Shown here in pieces: positions 9,570 to 17,749 of a DNA stretch of 64,000 nucleotides. Location: contig NZ_AP023213.1 in NCBI RefSeq assembly GCF_014218275.1, positions 744,001 through 808,000 of the forward strand. Reading direction: 5' to 3'. The position numbers were made by a program, and so were the translations under genes. The stretch is from Citrifermentans bremense. GTDB lineage: Bacteria > Desulfobacterota > Desulfuromonadia > Geobacterales > Geobacteraceae. Under the pieces are notes generated by a model. It saw only the letters and a list, made by a program, of their open reading frames with translations. It searched no databases and was not told where the DNA came from. Position 1 is the stretch's first letter, and every line of letters starts with the position of its first letter.

Positions 9570-10880
9570 CTACTTCGACGAGGCGAGGTAGGTGGCGATG
9601 TTCTCGGTCAAGGTACGGTAGATCCTGCGGCATTCCGCCTCGTCGCGCTCCAGAAGGGTGACCCTGAACCCCAGAAGCTCCGTGTTGAAGGAGGAGAGGG
9701 GAACCACGCAGATCCCGGTGTGCGCCAGGATGTAGTAGACGAAGCGCTTGTCCGGCGCCACCCCCGGCTGGTTCACGATCCCCTCCACCAGCTCCCGGAT
9801 CTCCGGGTTCTTGATGGGGAGGGTCTGGGTGCCGTTCAGGACCCCCGGCTTGAAGGGGACCGCCATGTAGAAGGCGCCGTTGGTGCGGTTCACCGCCAGC
9901 TCCGGCACCTTCGAGAGCGCCTCGTAGGTGATGTTGCTCATTCGCTCGTAGCGGGTGATGCGCTCGTTCAGGTAGTTGTGGTACTCGGGGTGCTTCATCA
10001 CGGCCGGCAGGCAGCGCTGCGGCAGCGTGGTGGAGCAGACCTCGTTCATCTTCGAGGAGAGGATGGCGTTGACGAACTTGTTGAAACGCGCGTCGCGGTC
10101 GGCGTTGTATACCTCGATCCAGCCGCAGCGGGACCCGGGCCAGGGGAGCTCTTTCGAGATACCCTTCATGGCGATGGCGGGGACCTCTCCGATCACGTCG
10201 GAGATGGGGACCGTCTTCTCGCCGTTGTAGACGATGTTGCTGTACACCTCGTCGGCGATGATGAACAGGTCGTATTTCCTCGCGATCTCGACGATCTGCT
10301 TCAGCACCTCCACCGGGTACACCATGCCGGTCGGGTTGTCCGGGTTGATCATCATGATCCCCGCGATCTGCGGGTTGTACTTCACGTGGCACTCGAGGTC
10401 GTCCATGTCTGGGTACCAGTTGTCCTCGGGCTTCAAGCGGTAGCAGACCGGCACCGCGTTGGCGTGGGCCGCCTCGCCGATGGAGTGGGTGGTGTAGGTG
10501 GGGGAGGGCATGAGCACGCGGCTTTCGGGGCGCAGGTTGCCGTACACCTTGGCGATGGCGTCGCCCAGGCCGTTGAAGAAGATGATGTCGTCGGGGGTGA
10601 TCTGCGCGCCGCCGCGCTTGTTGGTGAGCTCGCAGATGAACTCGCGGGTTTCCAGGACGCCGCGGGTCGGGCAGTAGGCGTAACTGTCGTCGTTCATCGC
10701 CTCGGCAGCCACGATCTCCTTCATCCAGAGCGGGATGTTCTCGCCCTTGACGATGGGGTCGCCTATGTTCTCCCAGTTGATCTTCACCCCTAAGCGTTGC
10801 ACCTTCTCGGCAACTGTAACGATGTTCCTGATTTCGTAGGTCAGTTCTCCCGCGCCGGGAGCGACGATCTCGTTGCGCAT
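9570..10880 (-). CDS. Class I PLP aminotransferase, probable alanine transaminase
   Basis: 436 aa fold-type I aminotransferase. Visible motifs are NPDNPTG (substrate and PLP contacts), IIADEVYSNIVY, and the Schiff-base Lys in GISKELPWPGSRCGW. The N-terminus (LTYEIRNIV...VKINWENIGDP) resembles the AlaA/AlaT group, which make alanine from pyruvate with glutamate as amino donor. The product assignment is strengthened by the leader upstream, whose five Ala codons precede a terminator, as expected if alanine supply controls the gene. AGGGGGA lies before the ATG. Aspartate aminotransferase is the main alternative. Confidence 0.8.
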   Translation of the reverse strand: MRNEIVAPGAGELTYEIRNIVTVAEKVQRLGVKINWENIGDPIVKGENIPLWMKEIVAAEAMNDDSYAYCPTRGVLETREFICELTNKRGGAQITPDDIIFFNGLGDAIAKVYGNLRPESRVLMPSPTYTTHSIGEAAHANAVPVCYRLKPEDNWYPDMDDLECHVKYNPQIAGIMMINPDNPTGMVYPVEVLKQIVEIARKYDLFIIADEVYSNIVYNGEKTVPISDVIGEVPAIAMKGISKELPWPGSRCGWIEVYNADRDARFNKFVNAILSSKMNEVCSTTLPQRCLPAVMKHPEYHNYLNERITRYERMSNITYEALSKVPELAVNRTNGAFYMAVPFKPGVLNGTQTLPIKNPEIRELVEGIVNQPGVAPDKRFVYYILAHTGICVVPLSSFNTELLGFRVTLLERDEAECRRIYRTLTENIATYLASSK

Positions 10881-10940
10881 TCTTTTTCCCCCTAGGACGT
10901 TATGCGTTTATTACAGCCGAAGCCGGATTTTGTATAAAAA

Positions 10941-10967
10941 AAGGCCGCGGGGGTCCCCCACGGCCTT
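10941..10967 (-). terminator. Attenuator terminator upstream of the aminotransferase
   Basis: On the minus strand a GC-rich hairpin (AAGGCCG and CGGCCTT outer arms, GGGGG/CCCCC inner arms, one mismatch) is followed at once by seven U residues. It ends about 56 nt before the aminotransferase ATG and lies downstream of the leader peptide, so it is positioned to stop transcription before the structural gene. Confidence 0.75.
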
Positions 10968-11001
10968 CAGTTTCTTGTTTTCTGAATCAGCAGTGGCGGC
11001 T

Positions 11002-11067
11002 CTAGAAGGGTCTGGCCGCTGCTGCCGCGTGGACGGAGCCACGAGATGTAACGCTGTTAGTATACAT
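11002..11067 (-). CDS. Putative alanine-rich leader peptide (attenuation)
   Basis: A 21-codon frame, MYTNSVTSRGSVHAAAAARPF, with five consecutive Ala codons (GCG GCA GCA GCG GCC at 11028-11014) using three different codons. GAGG lies 4 nt before the ATG. The Ala codon region can pair with 10988-11000 (CAGCAG-CGGC against GCCG-CCA-CTGCTG), and an intrinsic terminator follows at 10967-10941. This is the classical arrangement of amino-acid attenuators such as the his, leu and ilv leaders. A TTGACA element lies at 11103-11098, but with 17-bp spacing its -10 (TATTTG) would start transcription too close to the leader ATG, so the promoter is uncertain. Confidence 0.6.
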   Translation of the reverse strand: MYTNSVTSRGSVHAAAAARPF

Positions 11068-11179
11068 GACGCCTCAAATAGCATGAGGATATCTGGATGT
11101 CAATGTTTTTCATGAATCTGGAGATCTTACTCCGGAGGACCCGAAAAAAGTCCCTCTCCGTAAGGGGGATTCAGGGTGA

Positions 11180-11749
11180 TTAGCGGGAGCTCTGCAAGGA
11201 TACGGTGAGACGCCCGTCGGGGTCGCGCCACCTGAACCAGCCGGAGGGACGCTCCAGCTTCACCCAGTCCTCCTCGACTTCCATAACCTGCACCAGCTGG
11301 TCCCGGGTAAGCGAGGCGATTTCCGCCGCATCTTCTGCGGGCGCACCCTTCAGCGAGTACCACCCCTTCTTGAGCCCAGGGAGCACGCGGACTGTGCGGC
11401 CGGGAAGGAATTCGTCCCAGCTCGCATAGTCCCAGCCGCGTTGCTGCTCCAGCCACCCCTGCCGTCCCGCGTCGTCGAGCGAGAGCCTTGTCCATCTGCC
11501 GCGCCGCTCGCTTGCGGCCAGAAGCGGCTCCAGTCCGTCGCCCGCCAACCGCGGCAGCGCAGCTGCGCTCTTTTCGGCGACACGCAAAAGCCCCGGCTCG
11601 CGGTAAAGCGCAAGGGGCTCCGGCTCCAGCGCCCCCCACTGCCTCAGCTTAAGGATGCCGCAGCCGCTATAGGGGCGCGGCGCGGGAGGGGCCGCGTAGG
11701 CCGCGCCTGCGGCAAGCGCTATCAGGAGCAGAGAGGCGGAAAGCCTCAC
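11180..11749 (-). CDS. Secreted SH3-like domain protein of unknown function
   Basis: 189 aa with a clear signal peptide (MRLSASLLLIALAAGAAYA). The mature part has short beta-strand-like blocks ending GWLEQQ and GWFRWRDPDGRL, which suggests two bacterial SH3-like repeats, as in envelope or cell-wall associated proteins. The GTG start overlaps the end of the glyoxalase-family gene by 4 bp (GTGA), so the two are probably co-translated. No specific function is recognised. Confidence 0.65.
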   Translation of the reverse strand: MRLSASLLLIALAAGAAYAAPPAPRPYSGCGILKLRQWGALEPEPLALYREPGLLRVAEKSAAALPRLAGDGLEPLLAASERRGRWTRLSLDDAGRQGWLEQQRGWDYASWDEFLPGRTVRVLPGLKKGWYSLKGAPAEDAAEIASLTRDQLVQVMEVEEDWVKLERPSGWFRWRDPDGRLTVSLQSSR

Positions 11750-12099
11750 ATCTCCACCAGAGCGAACTCGTTGCCGTCCGGGTCGGCCACTACGGCCATC
11801 TTCCCGTAGGGGGTCACCATCAGCGGCTCGGTGAAGCGGGCCCCCGCGGCGCTCAGCTTGGCGCAGAGCTCCTCGAGCCCCTTGACGTTCAAGGTGATGC
11901 CGGTGTGGCGGCCGACGAGCTTCTTCGCGTCCTCGTGCATGGCAAGTGCTACGCCGAGTGCGGTCCCCTCGGCGGGAAGGAACTCCATCATGTATTCGGT
12001 CTCCTGCCCGGGGGCGAGACCGAGCTGCTCGCGGTAAAACCTGCGCGCAGCCGGGAAGTCGTTGACGAATACCACGATATTCTTAATTTTTTCTACCAT
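11746..12099 (-). CDS. VOC/glyoxalase-family protein
   Basis: 117 aa from the ATG at 12099, which begins the family start KIKNIVVFVNDFPAARRFYREQLGL; the longer frame has no such sequence. One VOC domain: two beta-alpha-beta-beta-beta modules, with TGITLNVKGLEEL and the C-terminal VADPDGNEFALVE. Members include glyoxalase I, dioxygenases and antibiotic-binding proteins. Substrate unknown. Confidence 0.82.
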   Translation of the reverse strand: MVEKIKNIVVFVNDFPAARRFYREQLGLAPGQETEYMMEFLPAEGTALGVALAMHEDAKKLVGRHTGITLNVKGLEELCAKLSAAGARFTEPLMVTPYGKMAVVADPDGNEFALVEM

Positions 12100-12217
12100 T
12101 GGAACCGCCTTAGATGATATTGTGCGAAAGCGTTTCAATACATAGCAGAGTGGGCGGGCGCTGGCAAGCGGTATTCGGCCGTTTTGCCGGGCCGCGGGCC
12201 CGCTTAAAGGGGGGCAT

Positions 12218-13822
12218 GTGACGCAGCAATTCAAGCCTCGGGAGGTCTATGTCGCCTCCTCTTTCATGGCTCCGGTCGGGCGCTACAACGGGCGCGAGCG
12301 CGAGGGGCTGAGCTTTCTGGAGATGGCCGAAAAGGCGGGGGAGGTTTTTGCCGGCAGCAGGCTCAAGCGCTCCGATATAAATGCCGTCATAGTCGGCTGC
12401 CAGAACCCGGTCGCTTTCTCCGGGGTCGACAACACCGCGGCGAAGATCGCCGGGGTCCTCGGGATCTCCGGCGCCAAATCGGTGCTCATCGACACCGCCT
12501 CCTCTTCCGGGGCGTCGGCCCTCGAGTACGCCTACCTTCAGATCGCCTCCGGGCGCTGCGACCACGTCCTCGCCATCGGCATCCAGAAGATGAGCGACGT
12601 CCCCACCGGGCAGGCCACCCGCATCGTCGCCGGGGTGATCGACAAGGACGAGGCGGAGTTCGGGCTCTCCATGCCGGCCTGCGGCGCGCTCGTGGCGCGC
12701 TCCCTGATCGAGCGGCTGAAGCTCTCCACAGAGGAGTGGACCGCCTTCTCCGCCCTTTTGACCCAGCGGGCGCACCGCTTTGCCGCGAAAAACCCCGAGG
12801 CGCACCTCGGTTTCGAGATCCCGCTCGAGGATTACTACCGCCAGATCGTCACCGGCAAGAACTACCGCTACTGGTGGCCCCTGCGCTACCACGACTTCTG
12901 CCCCATGTCCGACGGGGTGGCGGCGGTGCTCCTCTCAGCGACCCCGCACGAGGTGATCGTCTCGGGCGTCGGAAGCGCCACAGACATCCCCACCATCGCC
13001 GACCGCCCCTACTTCCACAGCTTCCCCGCCACGGTGCGCGCCGCGGCCGAGGCCTACGCCATGGCGGGGATCAAGAAGATCACCGATTTCGCCGGGAAGA
13101 TCCACGTGAACATGCACGATCCGTTCAACGGTTTCGGGCCGATCAATATGGTCGATCTCGGCTTCGTGCACCGGCGACGGATCTTGGAAGGGCTCTTGAA
13201 CGACGAATTGACCGGCGAGAATGGGGCGTTCCCGACCAACATAACGGGGGGGCTCAAGGGGCGCGGCCATCCGCTGGGGGCGACCGGCATGATCCAGATC
13301 GTCGAGAACCACCGGCTCATCACCGGGGGGCGCTTCGACATGGGGCTCGCCCACTCCATCGGCGGACCGATCAACAACAACGTGGTGACGCTTTTGGAGC
13401 GGGCGAGCCACTACCGGCAGCGCCCCCGCCCGGCGCTCTCCCCCTGGGGGCTGCCGCCTCTCGGGCGCATGAAGCCAAAGCAGATGACCGTGGGCGAACT
13501 CCTGAAAGGCGCGGGGGAGGTGCAGGGACGCTTCGTCGCCGCCACCACCCGCTTCGACTTCAAGACCGGCGCCCCCGAGGGGATCATCATCATCGTTTCC
13601 TGCCTGGTGGACGCTGTCCGCCACTCCTTCCTCTTCGGGGTGGGCGGCGAGCATTACCGGGAGGTGGTGCAGCTGAGGTCCGGGGACCAGGTGAGCCTGG
13701 AGCAGGGCGAAGAGGGGATACTGGTGAACCGGATCCCGGTCCGGAAGTTCTACCAAAGAAGCATGAGCGGGGTACTGGAGCTTGCCGGAAACGGCTGGAA
13801 GAAGCTCACCGGAGGGTCCTAG
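12218..13822 (+). CDS. Thiolase-family protein lacking the nucleophilic Cys
   Basis: 534 aa. Residues 1-400 form a thiolase/SCP-x-like fold with the conserved His in GRGHPLGATGM and a C-terminal SIGGPINNN loop. Residues about 410-534 look like a DUF35/OB-type domain fused to it. At the catalytic position, where thiolases have [VN]xxxCxSG, this protein reads IDTASSSGAS, placing Ser95 instead of Cys. It is therefore either inactive in classical thiolysis or has altered chemistry. The start is GTG (AAGGGGGG upstream). It is divergent from the glyoxalase-family gene. Confidence 0.78.
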   Translation: MTQQFKPREVYVASSFMAPVGRYNGREREGLSFLEMAEKAGEVFAGSRLKRSDINAVIVGCQNPVAFSGVDNTAAKIAGVLGISGAKSVLIDTASSSGASALEYAYLQIASGRCDHVLAIGIQKMSDVPTGQATRIVAGVIDKDEAEFGLSMPACGALVARSLIERLKLSTEEWTAFSALLTQRAHRFAAKNPEAHLGFEIPLEDYYRQIVTGKNYRYWWPLRYHDFCPMSDGVAAVLLSATPHEVIVSGVGSATDIPTIADRPYFHSFPATVRAAAEAYAMAGIKKITDFAGKIHVNMHDPFNGFGPINMVDLGFVHRRRILEGLLNDELTGENGAFPTNITGGLKGRGHPLGATGMIQIVENHRLITGGRFDMGLAHSIGGPINNNVVTLLERASHYRQRPRPALSPWGLPPLGRMKPKQMTVGELLKGAGEVQGRFVAATTRFDFKTGAPEGIIIIVSCLVDAVRHSFLFGVGGEHYREVVQLRSGDQVSLEQGEEGILVNRIPVRKFYQRSMSGVLELAGNGWKKLTGGS

Positions 13823-13832
13823 CCGCTTTGCC

Positions 13833-13861
13833 TTGACACCGTTCCCGGGCCGGGGTATTAA
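13833..13861 (+). promoter_or_regulatory. Sigma-70-type promoter
   Basis: TTGACA (13833-13838), 17-bp spacer, TATTAA (13856-13861). It is close to consensus and lies just after the thiolase gene, so it probably serves the two small genes at 14022 and 14233 with a leader of about 150 nt. Confidence 0.6.
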
Positions 13862-14021
13862 CGTCCCTTGCTTGCGCCGGGAAAGCCGGATCACTGGCAA
13901 GGAAAAGCTCTGAGTACATCTGAGAAAACCGGTGAACCCGCAAGACATGAGCTTTTCTCTTTCTTGCTTTCCCGGATTTTCCCGGTGGCAAAAGGGTTCA
14001 TCGGAAAAGGAGTGCCGCAGT

Positions 14022-14183
14022 ATGACATTGCTGTTCAAGGTTCTCGGGGTGATCTTCGCCCTGTTCGTGGTTTTGTTCGTCGCCATCGTGATCGAGGAGT
14101 CGTTTGTCGGAGGCCGGCGCAGGCGGAAATTGGAGCAGAAGGCGCGCGAGGAGCAAAAGGCGCGTGAGGAGCAGGGACAATAG
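14022..14183 (+). CDS. Small single-helix membrane protein
   Basis: 53 aa from the ATG at 14022, preceded by AAAAGGAG; the longer frame's extra codons have no such signal. A hydrophobic helix (LLFKVLGVIFALFVVLFVAIV) is followed by a basic GGRRRRKLEQ segment and a charged repeat, KAREEQKAREEQGQ. The positive-inside rule puts the C-terminus in the cytoplasm. Function unknown. Confidence 0.6.
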   Translation: MTLLFKVLGVIFALFVVLFVAIVIEESFVGGRRRRKLEQKAREEQKAREEQGQ

Positions 14184-14232
14184 AAGGGACGCGGTCTCAA
14201 GTGAAGATCCCTTGCTTCACCCCGGAGGCGCC

Positions 14233-14838
14233 ATGGCTGGCCAGAGGAAGGTAGTCGCCATAGTCGGCAGTTACCGCAGGGGGGGCGTGGTCGACCAGGT
14301 CGTGGACGAGCTATTGGCTGCGGCCGCAAGTGAAGGGGCCCAGGTCGAGAAGCTTTACCTCCTGGACACGCAGATCGAGTTCTGCACCAACTGCCGGCTC
14401 TGCACACAGGAAAGGGAGGGGGCGCGCGGCATCTGCCCCATCGCGGACCAGATGGTGAGGGTGCTGGACCTGGTCGAAAGTGCGGACGCAGTAGTGCTCG
14501 CCTCGCCCATGAACTTCGGCACCGTCACGGCGCTCATGAAGCGCTTCATTGAGCGCCTGGTCTGCTATGCCTACTGGCCCTGGGGGATGGCCGCGCCCAA
14601 GCTGCGCAGCAAGGAGAGGCCGCGGCGCGCGGTGCTCATCGCTTCCAGCGCGGCGCCCGCCTTCATGGCGCGGTTTCTGACCCCGATCGTGAAGGTGCTG
14701 CGTCAGGCTGCGGAACTTCTGGGGGGGAGGACGGTTGGGGTAATCATGGTCGGCCTCGCGGCCCGGGAGAAACGGCAGGAGCCGGGTCCGGGTATCCGGG
14801 CCAAGGCGCGCCTTTTGGGGAAGAAGCTGGTGTCGTAA
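14233..14838 (+). CDS. Flavodoxin-fold NAD(P)H-dependent FMN reductase family
   Basis: 201 aa from the ATG at 14233 (GGAGG 6 nt upstream). The N-terminus KVVAIVGSYRRGGVVDQVVD matches the phosphate-binding loop of NADPH-dependent FMN reductases. FCTNCRLCTQ is a Cys cluster seen in iron-sulfur flavoprotein relatives, and VVLASPMNFGTVTALMKRFIER follows the family. It has only three closely spaced Cys residues plus one at GICP, so a [4Fe-4S] cluster as in iron-sulfur flavoproteins is possible. Physiological partner unknown. Confidence 0.82.
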   Translation: MAGQRKVVAIVGSYRRGGVVDQVVDELLAAAASEGAQVEKLYLLDTQIEFCTNCRLCTQEREGARGICPIADQMVRVLDLVESADAVVLASPMNFGTVTALMKRFIERLVCYAYWPWGMAAPKLRSKERPRRAVLIASSAAPAFMARFLTPIVKVLRQAAELLGGRTVGVIMVGLAAREKRQEPGPGIRAKARLLGKKLVS

Positions 14839-14857
14839 CGGGGATTCTGTGGGAGGG

Positions 14858-15055
14858 TTACCTTCTGGCCCCGGCCATGGTGAAGCCGTCTTCGCGGGTC
14901 CAGAGGTGGCGCGAGCGGGTAAGCCTGCGGTTTACGGCAGCTGAGGGTGAGTCGGCCCGCCCTGCGGCGAGGAGCCGCGGCAGCGCCGCATCGGCGTCCA
15001 AAAGGGCGCTGCTTCCAAAAGATCTCAGAGTTTCCACGGTTTCTTGCTGTTTCAC
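14858..15055 (-). CDS. Possible small hypothetical protein
   Basis: 65 codons from a GTG at 15055 with GGAGGG exactly 5 nt upstream. The product (KQQETVETLRSFGSSALLDA...) is not recognised; it looks helical and basic. The signal at the start is good, but nothing else supports it. The bases between it and the regulator gene (15056-15332) hold only short hairpins, for example GACGGC/GCCGTC and GGGCGC/GCGCCC. Confidence 0.35.
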   Translation of the reverse strand: MKQQETVETLRSFGSSALLDADAALPRLLAAGRADSPSAAVNRRLTRSRHLWTREDGFTMAGARR

Positions 15056-15332
15056 GCAAACCCTCCAGGCGGTCATGCCGGCTTTAGCGTTTCATGAGAA
15101 GCAAGATGCGTTCCTTTTGGGTAAGTTGCTGGAATTGAAGGGGTTCGGTTGGGGGTTCCCTCTTTTTCGGCGCAGGTTTTTTTGACTTTAATGGGGAGTG
15201 AGACGGGATTTTGACGCGGGAGACGGCTTCCGCCGTCCTCGCCGCCATGGTCTGGAGTGGAGTTCCGGCTCTTTGCCGGTTGAAGGCCCGGGCGCCGAAA
15301 GTGTGCGCCCGGACTCTCCTGGAGGCAATGGT

Positions 15333-15965
15333 TTAGATGATCACCTTGCGCCAGACATCCACCACGATGCCGATGGTGCGGGTGCCGTCGTCGGGGCGGA
15401 AGGGGGCGTAAGCGGGGTTGTCGGGGGCCAGGTACACCTCGTCGTCCTTGATCCGGTACCTGCGCAGGATCGGCTCTCCCCATCGGTTGTGGACGATGAT
15501 GATGTCGCCGCTTTTCTTCTGTTCGCTATAAGGCTTGAAGATCACCACGTCGCCGTCACGGATGGTCGGGGACATGAAATCTCCGTAGCAGACGATGGCG
15601 TAGCACCCTTCGGGCAGGTCGGGCACCGAGACGTAGCGGCGTATGGTGCCGGGGTCTTCGGGGAAGCTGTCCGGTATCACGTCCAGCAGCGGAGCGCGGC
15701 AGCTTTGGGGCTGGTCCGCTGCGAGATCGTTCTTGAAGCTCTCGCCGCTGCCGTCCCGCAGCCACTGGGCGTTGATGCCGAAGGTGTGCGAGAGGGCGAT
15801 CAGCAGCGTGTCCGAGGGGCGCTTCCTGCCGGTTTCGATGCCGCTCAGAAACCCCTGGACGATCCCCAGGGAGGCGGCGAACTCCTTCTGGGTGAGCCCA
15901 AGCGCGAGCCTTGCCTTCTTGATCCTCACTCCGGTTTCTGCATGGTAGTCAGTTGACGGCATCAT
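15333..15965 (-). CDS. XRE/S24-type repressor without self-cleavage residues
   Basis: 210 aa. An N-terminal XRE helix-turn-helix (RIKKARLALGLTQKEFAASLGI...ETGRKRPSDTLL, residues 13-60) is joined to a LexA/cI-like S24 domain (about 90-210). The catalytic Ser motif GDSMxPT reads GDFMSPTI, so Phe130 replaces the nucleophile, and the Lys region reads ILRRYRI, with Arg at the Lys position. It should keep the fold but not cut itself, so it is probably controlled by ligand or partner rather than by RecA. CGGAG precedes the ATG pair. Two inverted boxes upstream may be its operators. Confidence 0.85.
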   Translation of the reverse strand: MMPSTDYHAETGVRIKKARLALGLTQKEFAASLGIVQGFLSGIETGRKRPSDTLLIALSHTFGINAQWLRDGSGESFKNDLAADQPQSCRAPLLDVIPDSFPEDPGTIRRYVSVPDLPEGCYAIVCYGDFMSPTIRDGDVVIFKPYSEQKKSGDIIIVHNRWGEPILRRYRIKDDEVYLAPDNPAYAPFRPDDGTRTIGIVVDVWRKVII

Positions 15966-15975
15966 TATCTCCGAA

Positions 15976-15996
15976 GGTATTACTTCATATCACACA
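15976..15996 (+). promoter_or_regulatory. Operator-like box A
   Basis: ATTAC-N3-ATATCACA is centred at 15986, overlapping the ribosome-binding region of the regulator gene. It matches box B at 16095-16115 in inverted orientation (16 of 21 positions). The likely binder is the adjacent XRE-family regulator. Confidence 0.45.
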
Positions 15997-16094
15997 CAGA
16001 GGGTGGGGCACTCGTGACCATTTCGTACAAGCGTTGAATTGGTGCCGATTTATAGACTAACAGTTCTGCAGGCTTCCGGCAACAGGAAAATTTC

Positions 16095-16115
16095 TATGTG
16101 ATATTTCGTAATCCC
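16095..16115 (-). promoter_or_regulatory. Operator-like box B
   Basis: On the minus strand it reads ATTAC-N3-ATATCACA, as in box A. The centres of the two boxes are 119 bp apart. It lies between the regulator gene and the def promoter, so it could influence either. The rest of the 15966-16277 gap holds only the def promoter. Confidence 0.45.
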
Positions 16116-16215
16116 CTTTCCGAATCCTCTAGGCAGGGTTTTCAACGGGGCAGGGAAGGTGCCGGCGGCCTCCGTATTCCCCCCTGCTGCAGCGGCCTTG
16201 CTCATGAGTATCTCG

Positions 16216-16244
16216 TTGATTTTTTGCCGGCAAGTTTATATAGT
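16216..16244 (+). promoter_or_regulatory. Sigma-70-type promoter of def-fmt
   Basis: TTGATT (16216-16221), 17-bp spacer, TATAGT (16239-16244), 33 bp before the def ATG. Confidence 0.65.
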
Positions 16245-16277
16245 GGCGCGACAGCCTGAAGACAAAGGAAGGACAGT

Positions 16278-16796
16278 ATGATACGAAGAATACTCACCTA
16301 TCCGGACCCCGAGCTTAAAAAACGCTCACTGCCGGTTACAGTTATCACGGAAAAGACACGCGAGCTGGCACAGGACATGGCCGAGACCATGTACGACGCG
16401 CCTGGAGTGGGCTTGGCCGCCCCCCAGATAGGGGTGCACCAGCGCATCATAGTCATCGACGTATCGGGAAAGGACGAGAAGCCCGAGCTGATCGTGGCCA
16501 TCAACCCCGAGATCGTCCACGCCGAGGGGGAGGCGTTCGAGGAGGAAGGGTGCCTGTCGGTCCCGAAATTCTCGGCCAACGTGCGCCGGCACGCCCGCAT
16601 CGTGGTTAAGGCGCTCAACCTGGACGGTGAGGAAATCACCTTCCGCGCCGACGACCTCCTCTCTATCGCTTTCCAGCACGAGATCGATCACCTGGACGGC
16701 ATCCTCTTCATAGACCACCTCTCCCCGCTCAAGAAGGGGATCTTCCGCAAGCGCTACCAGCGCGCCCTGGACGAAGCAAAGGAGCTCGATCGATGA
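16278..16796 (+). CDS. def: Peptide deformylase
   Basis: 172 aa, normal length. It removes the formyl group from nascent N-terminal Met. All three motifs are present: GVGLAAPQIG, EEGCLS and HEIDHLDG (metal-binding Cys and two His, plus catalytic Glu). AAGGAAGGA precedes the ATG. Its stop overlaps the fmt start (ATGA), coupling deformylase and formyltransferase synthesis. Confidence 0.97.
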   Translation: MIRRILTYPDPELKKRSLPVTVITEKTRELAQDMAETMYDAPGVGLAAPQIGVHQRIIVIDVSGKDEKPELIVAINPEIVHAEGEAFEEEGCLSVPKFSANVRRHARIVVKALNLDGEEITFRADDLLSIAFQHEIDHLDGILFIDHLSPLKKGIFRKRYQRALDEAKELDR

Positions 16797-17749
16797 CCGG
16801 AATGCGCATCATCTTCATGGGGACCCCCGAATTCGCCTGCCCTACGCTGCGCACGCTGATCGATCGCGGCGAGCAGGTGGTGGCCGTGGTGACGCAGCCC
16901 GACCGTCCCAAGGGACGCGGGCAGCAGACCCTCCCCCCGCCGGTGAAGGTCGTGGCCGAGGAGCACGGGATCCCGGTGCTGCAGCCGGTGAAGGTGCGGC
17001 TCCCGGAGTCGATCGAAGAGATCCGGGCCCTTGAGCCCGACCTGATCGTGGTGATCGCTTTCGGGCAGATCCTGCCCAAGGCGCTGCTCGACATCCCCAA
17101 GTACGGCTGCATCAACGTGCACGCCTCGCTTCTGCCGCGCTACCGCGGCGCGGCGCCGCTCAACTGGTGCATCATCAACGGCGAGACCGAGACCGGGGTC
17201 ACCACCATGATGATGGACGTGGGTCTCGACACCGGCGACATGCTCCTGAAGCGGTTTACCCCCATCGACCCGGACGAGGACACCCAGAGCCTGCACGACC
17301 GGATGTCGCAGCTGGGCGCCGAGCTCCTGGCCGAGACGCTGGACCGGCTGGCCCGGGGCGAACTGGTCCCGGAGAAGCAGGACGACGCCCTCACCTGCTA
17401 CGCACCGATAATGAAGAAAGAGGACGGGCTGATCGACTGGAGCCGCGACGCGCAGTCCATCAAGAACCAGGTCCGCGGCATGACCCCCTGGCCCGGCGCC
17501 TACAGCTTCCTGGATGACAAGTTCTTGAAGGTCTTCCGGGTACAGACCGCTTCCGGCAGCGGCACTCCGGGCGAGATCCTCTCCTGCGGCCGCGACGGGC
17601 TGGAGGTCGCCTGTGGCAAGGGGAGCCTGGTGATAACCGAGCTGCAGCTCGAAGGGAAGAAGCGCCTGCCTGCCGGCGACTTCCTCGCCGGTTACAAACT
17701 CCAGCCGGGGGGCTTCCTCGGAAAGAAGGAAGCTGCGGTTGGGGTATAA
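16793..17749 (+). CDS. fmt: Methionyl-tRNA formyltransferase
   Basis: 318 aa, normal length. It formylates initiator Met-tRNA with 10-formyl-THF. The catalytic region contains the NVHASLLPRYRGAAPLNWC stretch and ETGVTTMMMDVGLDTGDML. The C-terminal tRNA-binding domain contains MTPWPGAYSF. It overlaps def by 4 bp and the next gene by 11 bp, consistent with one operon. Confidence 0.97.
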   Translation: MTGMRIIFMGTPEFACPTLRTLIDRGEQVVAVVTQPDRPKGRGQQTLPPPVKVVAEEHGIPVLQPVKVRLPESIEEIRALEPDLIVVIAFGQILPKALLDIPKYGCINVHASLLPRYRGAAPLNWCIINGETETGVTTMMMDVGLDTGDMLLKRFTPIDPDEDTQSLHDRMSQLGAELLAETLDRLARGELVPEKQDDALTCYAPIMKKEDGLIDWSRDAQSIKNQVRGMTPWPGAYSFLDDKFLKVFRVQTASGSGTPGEILSCGRDGLEVACGKGSLVITELQLEGKKRLPAGDFLAGYKLQPGGFLGKKEAAVGV

